Assembly (NCBI GenBank): GCA_944474755.1
Contig: OX104116.1
Coordinates: forward strand, 8,931,547-8,995,546
DNA length: 64,000 nt
Direction of reading: 5' to 3'
Source of the DNA: Limnoperna fortunei
Lineage: Eukaryota > Mollusca > Bivalvia > Mytilida > Modiolidae
Part shown: piece by piece, positions 53,998 through 64,000 of the stretch
Layout: each line of letters begins with the position of its first letter
Position numbering within the stretch: position 1 is the stretch's first letter
The notes under the pieces: model-generated
Told to the model about the DNA's origin: nothing
Database searches by the model: none
Seen by the model: the letters and a program-made list of their open reading frames with translations, nothing else
Made by a program: the position numbers and the translations under genes

Positions 53998-56900
53998 CTC
54001 GTACACCTTACGGGGAGACATTTTTAGACTGAAATCGACATTCTAAAGCGAATGGCGAGGGTTTCAAACAGCTGGGATGCATCGTTTTTCGGGAAATTAC
54101 GATTTTTACATAAAAAGTGGTGTTGGACTTGCACGACTGGTAACTTTTTACTGGTTGCGCCCAGCGATTTTCTACCTATCGACAATTCGAGGACATCGAT
54201 CCCAGATGCAATCGGCGTCCATTTTATTGTACCATTTTGTGTGCCTTAGGAGGAGATGTGATAACAACGTTTTCATGGGGGGTCCCTGCCACGCCCTCAT
54301 TTTTGACGGGGCGTGCTAACAGGGTGACTGGGAGAAAGCCCACGGGGTATCCATCACACCGCCAAATTTTCAGCTCGATCGGATAAGAAACTTTTTGGCA
54401 GCACTAAATTGAATTTTAGATCGGAAGAAAAGTAATAATAATATTAAAAGGACATTTGTTCAGTAGAACAAATGCACAGGAAGGTCTTTCCCTCGTTATC
54501 GTTTCTATAGGAAAAACTGGCGTTAAACGTTAAACAAGAGGCCCCAGAGGGTGAAAATCTATCATTTTACATCGTAATATACCCGTATACCTACCCCCCC
54601 CCCCCGGGCGGGTTTCTATTCCATTGTTTCTAGAACGTTCTAATTACAAAATTGAAGAAAAAAAAAGGGCCCGGCCCCTCCACCCCAGGGCCAGCATGAT
54701 TTATTGTTTTTGACATGCTGTCCCTGGGTGGAGAGTTGGGCCCTTTTTGGGTTCATAGTTTTATATGCAACTATGATTATATAAAAACCGGGAACCAGTT
54801 TTTTTGTTTATTTGTTTGTTTGTTTACTTTTCTGTTTTTAACTATATGTTTCGTATTTTAATGACTTTTCTTGACTTGTAGGTGAAGAAAAACAGATTTA
54901 TGGTAAAAGGCAAAGAAAAGAACTAGCTGGAGTCACGTGACATTCTTATATAATATCACGGAGATAGTTTTATTTTATCATTCTAGGGAGTTACTATGGT
55001 CATGAACAGACGTATATATGACATGATGCACGATCTTTAATCTCAGTGATTGTTTATTTCAGGACGACACGGCACGGATTTTTATCAACGGAGCAAGCCG
55101 ACAATTAATAAAAGACTTTTTAAATTTATTTCAGAGAAATTTCACACTACACTGTAAAATAATTACACGAGGCACGTAGCAGACGATGGAATACACAAAA
55201 AAGTGACGTCGGAAATTGTTTCAATTTGTTATTGTTTCAGGTAAAATGCACTTCGGACAGTTAGAACAACTGGTTGACACACGATTTACACTGTCATTCA
55301 CTGACGATGGCTGAAACGGACATCACGACAGACGAAATTTACGTGGCTGGGGGGAGGGGTGGTCACGTGTTTCAATGTGGGATTTTAAGGATTTATTGAC
55401 TCGTACACCTTACGGGGAGACATTTTTAGACTGAAATCGACATTCTAAAGCGAATGGCGAGGGTTTCAAACAGCTGGGATGCATCGTTTTTCGGGAAATT
55501 ACGATTTTTACATAAAAAGTGGTGTTGGACTTGCACGACTGGTAACTTTTTACTGGTTGCGCCCAGCGATTTTCTACCTATCGACAATTCGAGGACATCG
55601 ATCCCAGATGCAATCGGCGTCCATTTTATTGTACCATTTTGTGTGCCTTAGGAGGAGATGTGATAACAACGTTTTCATGGGGGGTCCCTGCCACGCCCTC
55701 ATTTTTGACGGGGCGTGCTAACAGGGTGACTGGGAGAGAGCCCACGGGGTATCCATCACACCGCCAAATTTTCAGCTCGATCGGATAAGAAACTTTTTGG
55801 CAGCACTAAATTGAATTTTAGATCGGAAGAAAAGTAATAATAATATTAAAAGGACATTTGTTCAGTAGAACAAATGCACAGGAAGGTCTTTCCCTCGTTA
55901 TCGTTTCTATAGGAAAAACTGGCGTTAAACGTTAAACAAGAGGCCCCAGAGGGTGAAAATCTATCATTTTACATCGTAATATACCCGTATACCTACCCCC
56001 CCCCCCCCGGGCGGGTTTCTATTCCATTGTTTCTAGAACGTTCTAATTACAAAATTGAAGAAAAAAAAAGGGCCCGGCCCCTCCACCCCAGGGCCAGCAT
56101 GATTTATTGTTTTTGACATGCTGTCCCTGGGTGGAGAGTTGGGCCCTTTTTGGGTTCATAGTTTTATATGCAACTATGATTATATAAAAACCGGGAACCA
56201 GTTTTTTTGTTTATTTGTTTGTTTGTTTACTTTTCTGTTTTTAACTATATGTTTCGTATTTTAATGACTTTTCTTGACTTGTAGGTGAAGAAAAACAGAT
56301 TTATGGTAAAAGGCAAAGAAAAGAACTAGCTGGAGTCACGTGACATTCTTATATAATATCACGGAGATAGTTTTATTTTATCATTCTAGGGAGTTACTAT
56401 GGTCATGAACAGACGTATATATGACATGATGCACGATCTTTAATCTCAGTGATTGTTTATTTCAGGACGACACGGCACGGATTTTTATCAACGGAGCAAG
56501 CCGACAATTAATAAAAGACTTTTTAAATTTATTTCAGAGAAATTTCACACTACACTGTAAAATAATTACACGAGGCACGTAGCAGACGATGGAATACACA
56601 AAAAAGTGACGTCGGAAATTGTTTCAATTTGTTATTGTTTCAGGTAAAATGCACTTCGGACAGTTAGAACAACTGGTTGACACACGATTTACACTGTCAT
56701 TCACTGACGATGGCTGAAACGGACATCACGACAGACGAAATTTACGTGGCTGGGGGGAGGGGTGGTCACGTGTTTCAATGTGGGATTTTAAGGATTTATT
56801 GACTCGTACACCTTACGGGGAGACATTTTTAGACTGAAATCGACATTCTAAAGCGAATGGCGAGGGTTTCAAACAGCTGGGATGCATCGTTTTTCGGGAA

Positions 56901-59900
56901 ATTACGATTTTTACATAAAAAGTGGTGTTGGACTTGCACGACTGGTAACTTTTTACTGGTTGCGCCCAGCGATTTTCTACCTATCGACAATTCGAGGACA
57001 TCGATCCCAGATGCAATCGGCGTCCATTTTATTGTACCATTTTGTGTGCCTTAGGAGGAGATGTGATAACAACGTTTTCATGGGGGGTCCCTGCCACGCC
57101 CTCATTTTTGACGGGGCGTGCTAACAGGGTGACTGGGAGAAAGCCCACGGGGTATCCATCACACCGCCAAATTTTCAGCTCGATCGGATAAGAAACTTTT
57201 TGGCAGCACTAAATTGAATTTTAGATCGGAAGAAAAGTAATAATAATATTAAAAGGACATTTGTTCAGTAGAACAAATGCACAGGAAGGTCTTTCCCTCG
57301 TTATCGTTTCTATAGGAAAAACTGGCGTTAAACGTTAAACAAGAGGCCCCAGAGGGTGAAAATCTATCATTTTACATCGTAATATACCCGTATACCTACC
57401 CCCCCCCCCCGGGCGGGTTTCTATTCCATTGTTTCTAGAACGTTCTAATTACAAAATTGAAGAAAAAAAAAGGGCCCGGCCCCTCCACCCCAGGGCCAGC
57501 ATGATTTATTGTTTTTGACATGCTGTCCCTGGGTGGAGAGTTGGGCCCTTTTTGGGTTCATAGTTTTATATGCAACTATGATTATATAAAAACCGGGAAC
57601 CAGTTTTTTTGTTTATTTGTTTGTTTGTTTACTTTTCTGTTTTTAACTATATGTTTCGTATTTTAATGACTTTTCTTGACTTGTAGGTGAAGAAAAACAG
57701 ATTTATGGTAAAAGGCAAAGAAAAGAACTAGCTGGAGTCACGTGACATTCTTATATAATATCACGGAGATAGTTTTATTTTATCATTCTAGGGAGTTACT
57801 ATGGTCATGAACAGACGTATATATGACATGATGCACGATCTTTAATCTCAGTGATTGTTTATTTCAGGACGACACGGCACGGATTTTTATCAACGGAGCA
57901 AGCCGACAATTAATAAAAGACTTTTTAAATTTATTTCAGAGAAATTTCACACTACACTGTAAAATAATTACACGAGGCACGTAGCAGACGATGGAATACA
58001 CAAAAAAGTGACGTCGGAAATTGTTTCAATTTGTTATTGTTTCAGGTAAAATGCACTTCGGACAGTTAGAACAACTGGTTGACACACGATTTACACTGTC
58101 ATTCACTGACGATGGCTGAAACGGACATCACGACAGACGAAATTTACGTGGCTGGGGGGAGGGGTGGTCACGTGTTTCAATGTGGGATTTTAAGGATTTA
58201 TTGACTCGTACACCTTACGGGGAGACATTTTTAGACTGAAATCGACATTCTAAAGCGAATGGCGAGGGTTTCAAACAGCTGGGATGCATCGTTTTTCGGG
58301 AAATTACGATTTTTACATAAAAAGTGGTGTTGGACTTGCACGACTGGTAACTTTTTACTGGTTGCGCCCAGCGATTTTCTACCTATCGACAATTCGAGGA
58401 CATCGATCCCAGATGCAATCGGCGTCCATTTTATTGTACCATTTTGTGTGCCTTAGGAGGAGATGTGATAACAACGTTTTCATGGGGGGGTCCCTGCCAC
58501 GCCCTCATTTTTGACGGGGCGTGCTAACAGGGTGACTGGGAGAAAGCCCACGGGGTATCCATCACACCGCCAAATTTTCAGCTCGATCGGATAAGAAACT
58601 TTTTGGCAGCACTAAATTGAATTTTAGATCGGAAGAAAAGTAATAATAATATTAAAAGGACATTTGTTCAGTAGAACAAATGCACAGGAAGGTCTTTCCC
58701 TCGTTATCGTTTCTATAGGAAAAACTGGCGTTAAACGTTAAACAAGAGGCCCCAGAGGGTGAAAATCTATCATTTTACATCGTAATATACCCGTATACCT
58801 ACCCCCCCCCCCCCGGGCGGGTTTCTATTCCATTGTTTCTAGAACGTTCTAATTACAAAATTGAAGAAAAAAAAAGGGCCCGGCCCCTCCACCCCAGGGC
58901 CAGCATGATTTATTGTTTTTGACATGCTGTCCCTGGGTGGAGAGTTGGGCCCTTTTTGGGTTCATAGTTTTATATGCAACTATGATTATATAAAAACCGG
59001 GAACCAGTTTTTTTGTTTATTTGTTTGTTTGTTTACTTTTCTGTTTTTAACTATATGTTTCGTATTTTAATGACTTTTCTTGACTTGTAGGTGAAGAAAA
59101 ACAGATTTATGGTAAAAGGCAAAGAAAAGAACTAGCTGGAGTCACGTGACATTCTTATATAATATCACGGAGATAGTTTTATTTTATCATTCTAGGGAGT
59201 TACTATGGTCATGAACAGACGTATATATGACATGATGCACGATCTTTAATCTCAGTGATTGTTTATTTCAGGACGACACGGCACGGATTTTTATCAACGG
59301 AGCAAGCCGACAATTAATAAAAGACTTTTTAAATTTATTTCAGAGAAATTTCACACTACACTGTAAAATAATTACACGAGGCACGTAGCAGACGATGGAA
59401 TACACAAAAAAGTGACGTCGGAAATTGTTTCAATTTGTTATTGTTTCAGGTAAAATGCACTTCGGACAGTTAGAACAACTGGTTGACACACGATTTACAC
59501 TGTCATTCACTGACGATGGCTGAAACGGACATCACGACAGACGAAATTTACGTGGCTGGGGGGAGGGGTGGTCACGTGTTTCAATGTGGGATTTTAAGGA
59601 TTTATTGACTCGTACACCTTACGGGGAGACATTTTTAGACTGAAATCGACATTCTAAAGCGAATGGCGAGGGTTTCAAACAGCTGGGATGCATCGTTTTT
59701 CGGGAAATTACGATTTTTACATAAAAAGTGGTGTTGGACTTGCACGACTGGTAACTTTTTACTGGTTGCGCCCAGCGATTTTCTACCTATCGACAATTCG
59801 AGGACATCGATCCCAGATGCAATCGGCGTCCATTTTATTGTACCATTTTGTGTGCCTTAGGAGGAGATGTGATAACAACGTTTTCATGGGGGGTCCCTGC

Positions 59901-60356
59901 CACGCCCTCATTTTTGACGGGGCGTGCTAACAGGGTGACTGGGAGAAAGCCCACGGGGTATCCATCACACCGCCAAATTTTCAGCTCGATCGGATAAGAA
60001 ACTTTTTGGCAGCACTAAATTGAATTTTAGATCGGAAGAAAAGTAATAATAATATTAAAGATCAACTGTTCGGTTGAACATTTGAGGGTCTTTCCATACT
60101 TATATTCATTTTGTATTACGTGAAGACATTCAAAATAATCAACTTTTGCGAAATGTTATAATTTTGCTTTAAATATTTAAAAAAGAAATTATTTTATATT
60201 ATTTGCTACAGATTGGCATTCTAAGAGACATAACTCTTATAAAAGTTTTCTACAACTTTTAACGCCATGTCTTTATTTACTCGTAATTATTAATAGAACA
60301 TTTTAGGAAGAAAATCATTTCAATATCTTTGAAAATAGCAAAGGTCAAAAATAAGT

Positions 60357-60396
60357 ACGTGACCTTGACCCATGCAAGTTTTCAAGGTCAAAGGGC
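60357..60396. promoter_or_regulatory. Nuclear-receptor half-site cluster, left arm
   Basis: 'tgaccttgaccc', then 'tttcaaggtcaaaggg', contains TCAAGGTCA (ERR/SF-1-like extended half-site) on both strands in inverted arrangement. This is a motif match only. Confidence 0.35.
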
Positions 60397-60439
60397 ATGA
60401 GGGTCTATGGTGAAGACCCCGTGCCTCTACCATAAATGG

Positions 60440-62740
60440 TTAATGAGTTACAAGTGAAAAAAAATAAGTTACATATATAATGGGAGATAACTACTATAAA
60501 ATGAAGTCAAATCATCTTCCTGTAAATGTGACAAAGATGCTTTTTTTAAGAGAGCAACATTTTGCACTCTTTAGTTTTCCTTTATCATTAATAGTTAATG
60601 AGTTACTTGTGAAAAACCAATAAGTTACATATATAATGGGAGATAACTCCTATAAAATGAAGTCAAATCATTTCCTTGAAAACGTAACAAAGTTGCTCCA
60701 TTAAAAGTCCAACATTTTGCTCTCTTTAGTTTCCCTTTATCATTAATAGTAAATGAGTAACATGTGAAAAACCAATCAGTTACATATATAATGGGAGATA
60801 ACTCCTATAAAATGAAGTCAAATCCTTTCCCTGTAAATGTAACAAAGTTGCTCCTTTAAGAGATCAACATTTTGCACTCTTTACTTTCCCTCTATCATTA
60901 ACAGTTAATGAGTACCATGTGAAAAACCAATCAGTTACATATATAATGGGAAATAACTCCTATAAAATGAAGTCAAATCCTTTTCCTATAAATGGAACAA
61001 AGTTACTCCTTTAAAAGACCAACATTTCGCACTCTTTCGTTTCCCTTTATCATTAATAGTTAATGAGTAACATGTAAAAAACCAATAAGTTACATATATA
61101 ATGGGAGATAACTCGTATAAAATGAAGTCAAATCCTTTCCCTGCAAATGTAACAAAGTTGCTCATTTAAAAGACCAACATTTTGCAGCCTTTAGTTTCCC
61201 TTTATCATTAATAGTAAATGAGTAACATGTGAAAAACCAATAAGTTACAAATATAATGGGAGATAACTCCTGTAAAATGAAGTCAAATCCTTTCCCTGTA
61301 ATGTAACAAAGTTGCTCCTCTAGAGTCCAACATTTTGCACTCTCTAGTTTCCCTTTATCATTAACAGTAAATGAGTAACATGTAAAAAACCAATCAGTTA
61401 CATATATAATGGGAGATAACTCCTATAAAACGAAGTCAAATCCTTTCCCTGTAAATGTAACAAAGTTGCTCCTTTAAGAGACCAACATTTTGCACTCTTT
61501 AGTTTCCCTTTATCGTTAATAGTTAATGAGTAACCTGTAAAAAACCAATAAGTAACATATATAATGGGAGATAACTCCTATAAAATGAAGTCAAATCCTT
61601 TACATGTAAATGTTACAAAGTTGCTCCTTTAAGAGGCCAACATTTTGCACTCTTTAGTTTCCCTTTATCATTAATAGTTAATGAGTAACCTGTAAAAAAC
61701 CAATAAGTTACATATATAATGGGAGATAACTCCTATAAAATGAAGTCAAATCCTTTACATTTAAATGTAACAAAGTTGGTCCTTTAAGAGGTCAACATTT
61801 TGCACTCTTTAGTTTCCCTTTATCATTAATAGTTAATGAGTAACCTGTAAAAAACCAATAAGTTACATATATAATGGGAGATAACTCCTGTAAAATGAAG
61901 TCAAATCCTTTACCTGTAAATGTAACAAAGTTGCTCCTTTAAGAGATCAACATTTTGCACTCTTTACCTTCCCTCTATCATTAATAGTTAATGAGTACCA
62001 TGCGAAAAACCAATCAGTTACATATATAATGGGAGATAACTCCTATAAAATGAAGTCAAATTCTTTCCCTGCAAAGGTAACAAAGTTGCTCCTTTAAGAG
62101 ACCAACATTTTGCACTCTTTCGTTTCCCTTTATCATTAATAGTTAATGAGTAACATGTAAAAAACCAATAAGTAACATATAAAATGGGAGATAACTCCTA
62201 TAAAATGAAGTCAAAACCGTTTACTGCAAATGTTAATAAGTTGCTCCTTTAAGAGATCAACATTTTGCACTCTTTACTTTCCCTCTATCATTAATAGTTA
62301 ATGAGTACCATGTGAAAAACCAATCGTTAAATATATAATGGGAGATAACTCCTATAAAATGAAGTCAAATCCTGTCCATATAAATGTAACAAAGTTGTTC
62401 CTTTAAGAGACCAACATTTTGCACTCTTTCGTTTCCCTTTATCATTAATATTTAATAAGTACCATATGAAAAACCAATCAGTTAAATATATAATGGGAGA
62501 TAACTCCTATAAAATGAAGTCAAATCCTTTCCCTGTAAATGTAACAAAGTTGCTCCTTTAAGAGATCAACATTTTGCACTCTTTTCTTTCCCTCTATCAT
62601 TGATAGGTAATGAGTACCATGTGAAAAACCAACCAGTTACAGATATAATGGGAGATAACTCCTATAAAATGAAGTCAAATTACTTCGCTTCAAATGTGAC
62701 AAAGTTGCGTCTTAATAAGACGAACATTTTACTCTCAATA
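60440..62740 (+). repeat. ~155 bp tandem repeat, about 15 units
   Basis: The unit runs from 'gggagataactcctataaaatgaagtcaaat' through 'aatgtaacaaagttgctcctttaagag', 'accaacattttgcactctttagtttccctttatcattaatag' and 'ttaatgagtaacatgtgaaaaaccaataagttacatatataat'. Spacing is 154-157 bp and divergence between units is roughly 5-15%, far more than between the 1.4 kb monomers. Confidence 0.95.
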
Positions 62741-62805
62741 AGTGTTTATCTATCTTTTACCATTTCAGAGGAGTAGCGCGAACAAGCAAATGTCAAAATT
62801 TAGAA

Positions 62806-62853
62806 CGTGACCTTGACCTTTGACCTTGTGTCCATTTTCAAGGTCAAAGGTCA
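62806..62853. promoter_or_regulatory. Nuclear-receptor half-site cluster, right arm (DR1-like)
   Basis: 'gtgaccttgacctttgacc' and 'ttcaaggtcaaaggtcaa' are inverted copies of AGGTCAAAGGTCA-type direct repeats with 1 bp spacing. They flank a short loop and could also fold into a hairpin. Confidence 0.4.
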
Positions 62854-63274
62854 ATATGATTTATAGTGAAGACCCCAGGCCTCTATCTCTTTTAGTTGTT
62901 GAGATTTGTTTGAATATCACTTACTACTTTTATTTAAAGGGAGATAACTCCTATAAGATGTCGTCAGAACCCTTCAATCAATCTGTCCCAAAGTTGCGCA
63001 AGGATATAGGACACATTTTGGTAAAGGTTTGGTATTGCTATCTTTTTTGGTTTAGGAGGAGTAGCATGAACAAGCTTTTTAGTAAAAGGGGAGATAACTC
63101 CTAAAAGGAAAAGGGTGGGGTCAGTCAGGGTGAACTGCGAAAGCGCAATGGGTAACAGATATCAGATATAAAATATCAAAGCGACATGTCGCGAAGTGAA
63201 AAAACCAGACACCGAAATAAGTTGGCGGAAGAAAAGAGAAAAGAATAATAATAATAATCAGAACAATAACTATA

Positions 63275-63304
63275 GGTCTTTCCACAGAAAGGTGGAAAGA
63301 CCTA
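63275..63304 (+). other. Terminal hairpin of the pearl-like element
   Basis: AGGTCTTTCCAC and GTGGAAAGACCT are a perfect 12 bp stem with a ~5 nt loop (agaaag region), directly before AATTAAA. A 3' terminal hairpin is a Helitron hallmark, although the canonical CTAG end is not present (CTAA here). Confidence 0.7.
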
Positions 63305-63310
63305 ATTAAA

Positions 63311-64000
63311 AGGACATTTGTTCAGTAGAACAAATGCACAGGAAGGTCTTTCCCTCGTTATCGTTTCTATAGGAAAAACTGGCGTTAAACGTTAAACAAG
63401 AGGCCCCAGAGGGTGAAAATCTATCATTTTACATCGTAATATACCCGTATACCTACCCCCCCCCCCCCCCCGGGCGGGTTTCTATTCCATTGTTTCTAGA
63501 ACGTTCTAATTACAAAATTGAAGAAAAAAAAAGGGCCCGGCCCCTCCACCCCAGGGCCAGCATGATTTATTGTTTTTGACATGCTGTCCCTGGGTGGAGA
63601 GTTGGGCCCTTTTTGGGTTCATAGTTTTATATGCAACTATGATTATATAAAAACCGGGAACCAGTTTTTTTGTTTATTTGTTTGTTTGTTTACTTTTCTG
63701 TTTTTAACTATATGTTTCGTATTTTAATGACTTTTCTTGACTTGTAGGTGAAGAAAAACAGATTTATGGTAAAAGGCAAAGAAAAGAACTAGCTGGAGTC
63801 ACGTGACATTCTTATATAATATCACGGAGATAGTTTTATTTTATCATTCTAGGGAGTTACTATGGTCATGAACAGACGTATATATGACATGATGCACGAT
63901 CTTTAATCTCAGTGATTGTTTATTTCAGGACGACACGGCACGGATTTTTATCAACGGAGCAAGCCGACAATTAATAAAAGACTTTTTAAATTTATTTCAG
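63311..64000 (+). repeat. Satellite monomer, partial, running off the window
   Basis: This is the first ~690 bp of a 1403 bp monomer, nearly identical to 53046-53735, with a longer poly-C tract (about 16). It shows that the array continues beyond the window. Confidence 0.96.

Larger units (their letters stand above)
52790..60059 (+). repeat. ~1403 bp satellite: one partial and five complete monomers
   Basis: Monomers start with 'aggacatttgttcag' just after ATTAAA at 53046, 54449, 55851, 57254 and 58657, and the last ends at 60059. They differ only in the length of the poly-C tract (near 53190 in the first monomer), in one extra G (58480s) and in rare substitutions such as agagag/agaaag (about 55736). 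Each ends 'gatcggaagaaaagtaataataatattaaa'. The array is therefore very recently amplified, or partly an assembly product. No protein-coding gene is evident; the 65- and 80-codon frames repeat in every monomer without a recognised domain. Confidence 0.97.
60060..63310 (+). mobile_element. 3.25 kb pearl/Helitron-like element with 155 bp core repeats
   Basis: It sits between satellite monomers, flanked by ATTAAA on both sides (60054-60059 and 63305-63310). The left arm begins 'gatcaactgttcggttgaacatttgagggtctttcca', like the monomer start. The core is about 15 tandem copies of ~155 bp, and the right arm (about 62750-63304) ends in a 12 bp hairpin AGGTCTTTCCAC/GTGGAAAGACCT followed by CTAA. Left arm, ~155-160 bp core repeats and right arm is the plan of bivalve pearl elements, non-autonomous relatives of Helitrons/Helentrons. 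No Rep-helicase frame is present. Confidence 0.75.

Noticed and set aside
54052..54319. 65- and 80-codon frames repeated in every 1.4 kb monomer
   Set aside because: They overlap each other in different frames, have no known domain, and their conservation merely reflects near identity of the monomers.

Overview
This window is AT-rich, intron-rich and repeat-dense. It looks like nuclear genomic DNA from a bivalve mollusc. The evidence is: metazoan genes split into short exons with GT-AG borders; a tRNA-derived SINE with 12-15 bp target duplications; a hammerhead-ribozyme motif of the kind widespread in bivalve repeats; a ~155 bp tandem-repeat element with flanking arms like the bivalve 'pearl'/Helitron-related elements; and long minisatellites. 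No prokaryotic gene organisation is present and I cannot name the species.

Layout. (1) 1-15.2 kb: two paralogous small genes on the + strand. Gene B has three consecutive exons (12319-12509, 13166-13273, 14833-15189). Gene A has its last exon at 643-990 and a homologous but frame-inconsistent upstream exon at 220-312. The predicted proteins are all-helical and resemble, in helix and exon layout, class-I four-helix cytokines of the CNTF/CLCF1/IL-6 type; this is a hypothesis. The spacer carries a MITE, a SINE, a short tandem repeat and a hammerhead-like motif. (2) 15.3-21.5 kb: a nest of repeats, with an inverted pair of a ~380 bp family, foldback hairpins, a segmental duplication whose one copy holds a MITE and the other the empty site, a ~0.8 kb TIR element with an 8 bp target duplication, and a palindromic MITE family. 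(3) 21.6-24 kb: a decayed non-LTR retrotransposon on the - strand. (4) 24.1-33.4 kb: a ~2.6 kb inverted-repeat (foldback) element whose left arm was split by a nearly complete ~6.8 kb non-LTR retrotransposon (- strand). Its ORF1 (PHD finger) overlaps ORF2 (endonuclease-RT) in the -1 frame, with a U_UUU_UUA slippery heptamer in the overlap. (5) 36.1-47.8 kb: a + strand gene for SERAC1 (mitochondria/ER-contact phospholipid-remodelling lipase), of which eight exons of the N-terminal and middle part are visible. Its introns carry several unrelated minisatellites (57, 42, 31 and 78 bp units), SINEs and MITEs. The catalytic lipase exons are not in the window. (6) 48.7-52.6 kb: ~75 copies of a 51 bp minisatellite, ending at a 200 bp run of N. 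(7) 52.8-64 kb: head-to-tail ~1403 bp satellite monomers, almost identical to each other, interrupted by a 3.25 kb element with ~15 copies of a 155 bp repeat. The interrupting element and the monomers share terminal hairpin/junction sequences, which suggests one family of Helitron-like elements multimerised in tandem.

Only SERAC1, the two retrotransposon ORFs and (as a family of unknown function) the helical gene pair are convincing protein-coding content. The long open frames inside the 42, 51 and 78 bp minisatellites follow from unit lengths divisible by three.
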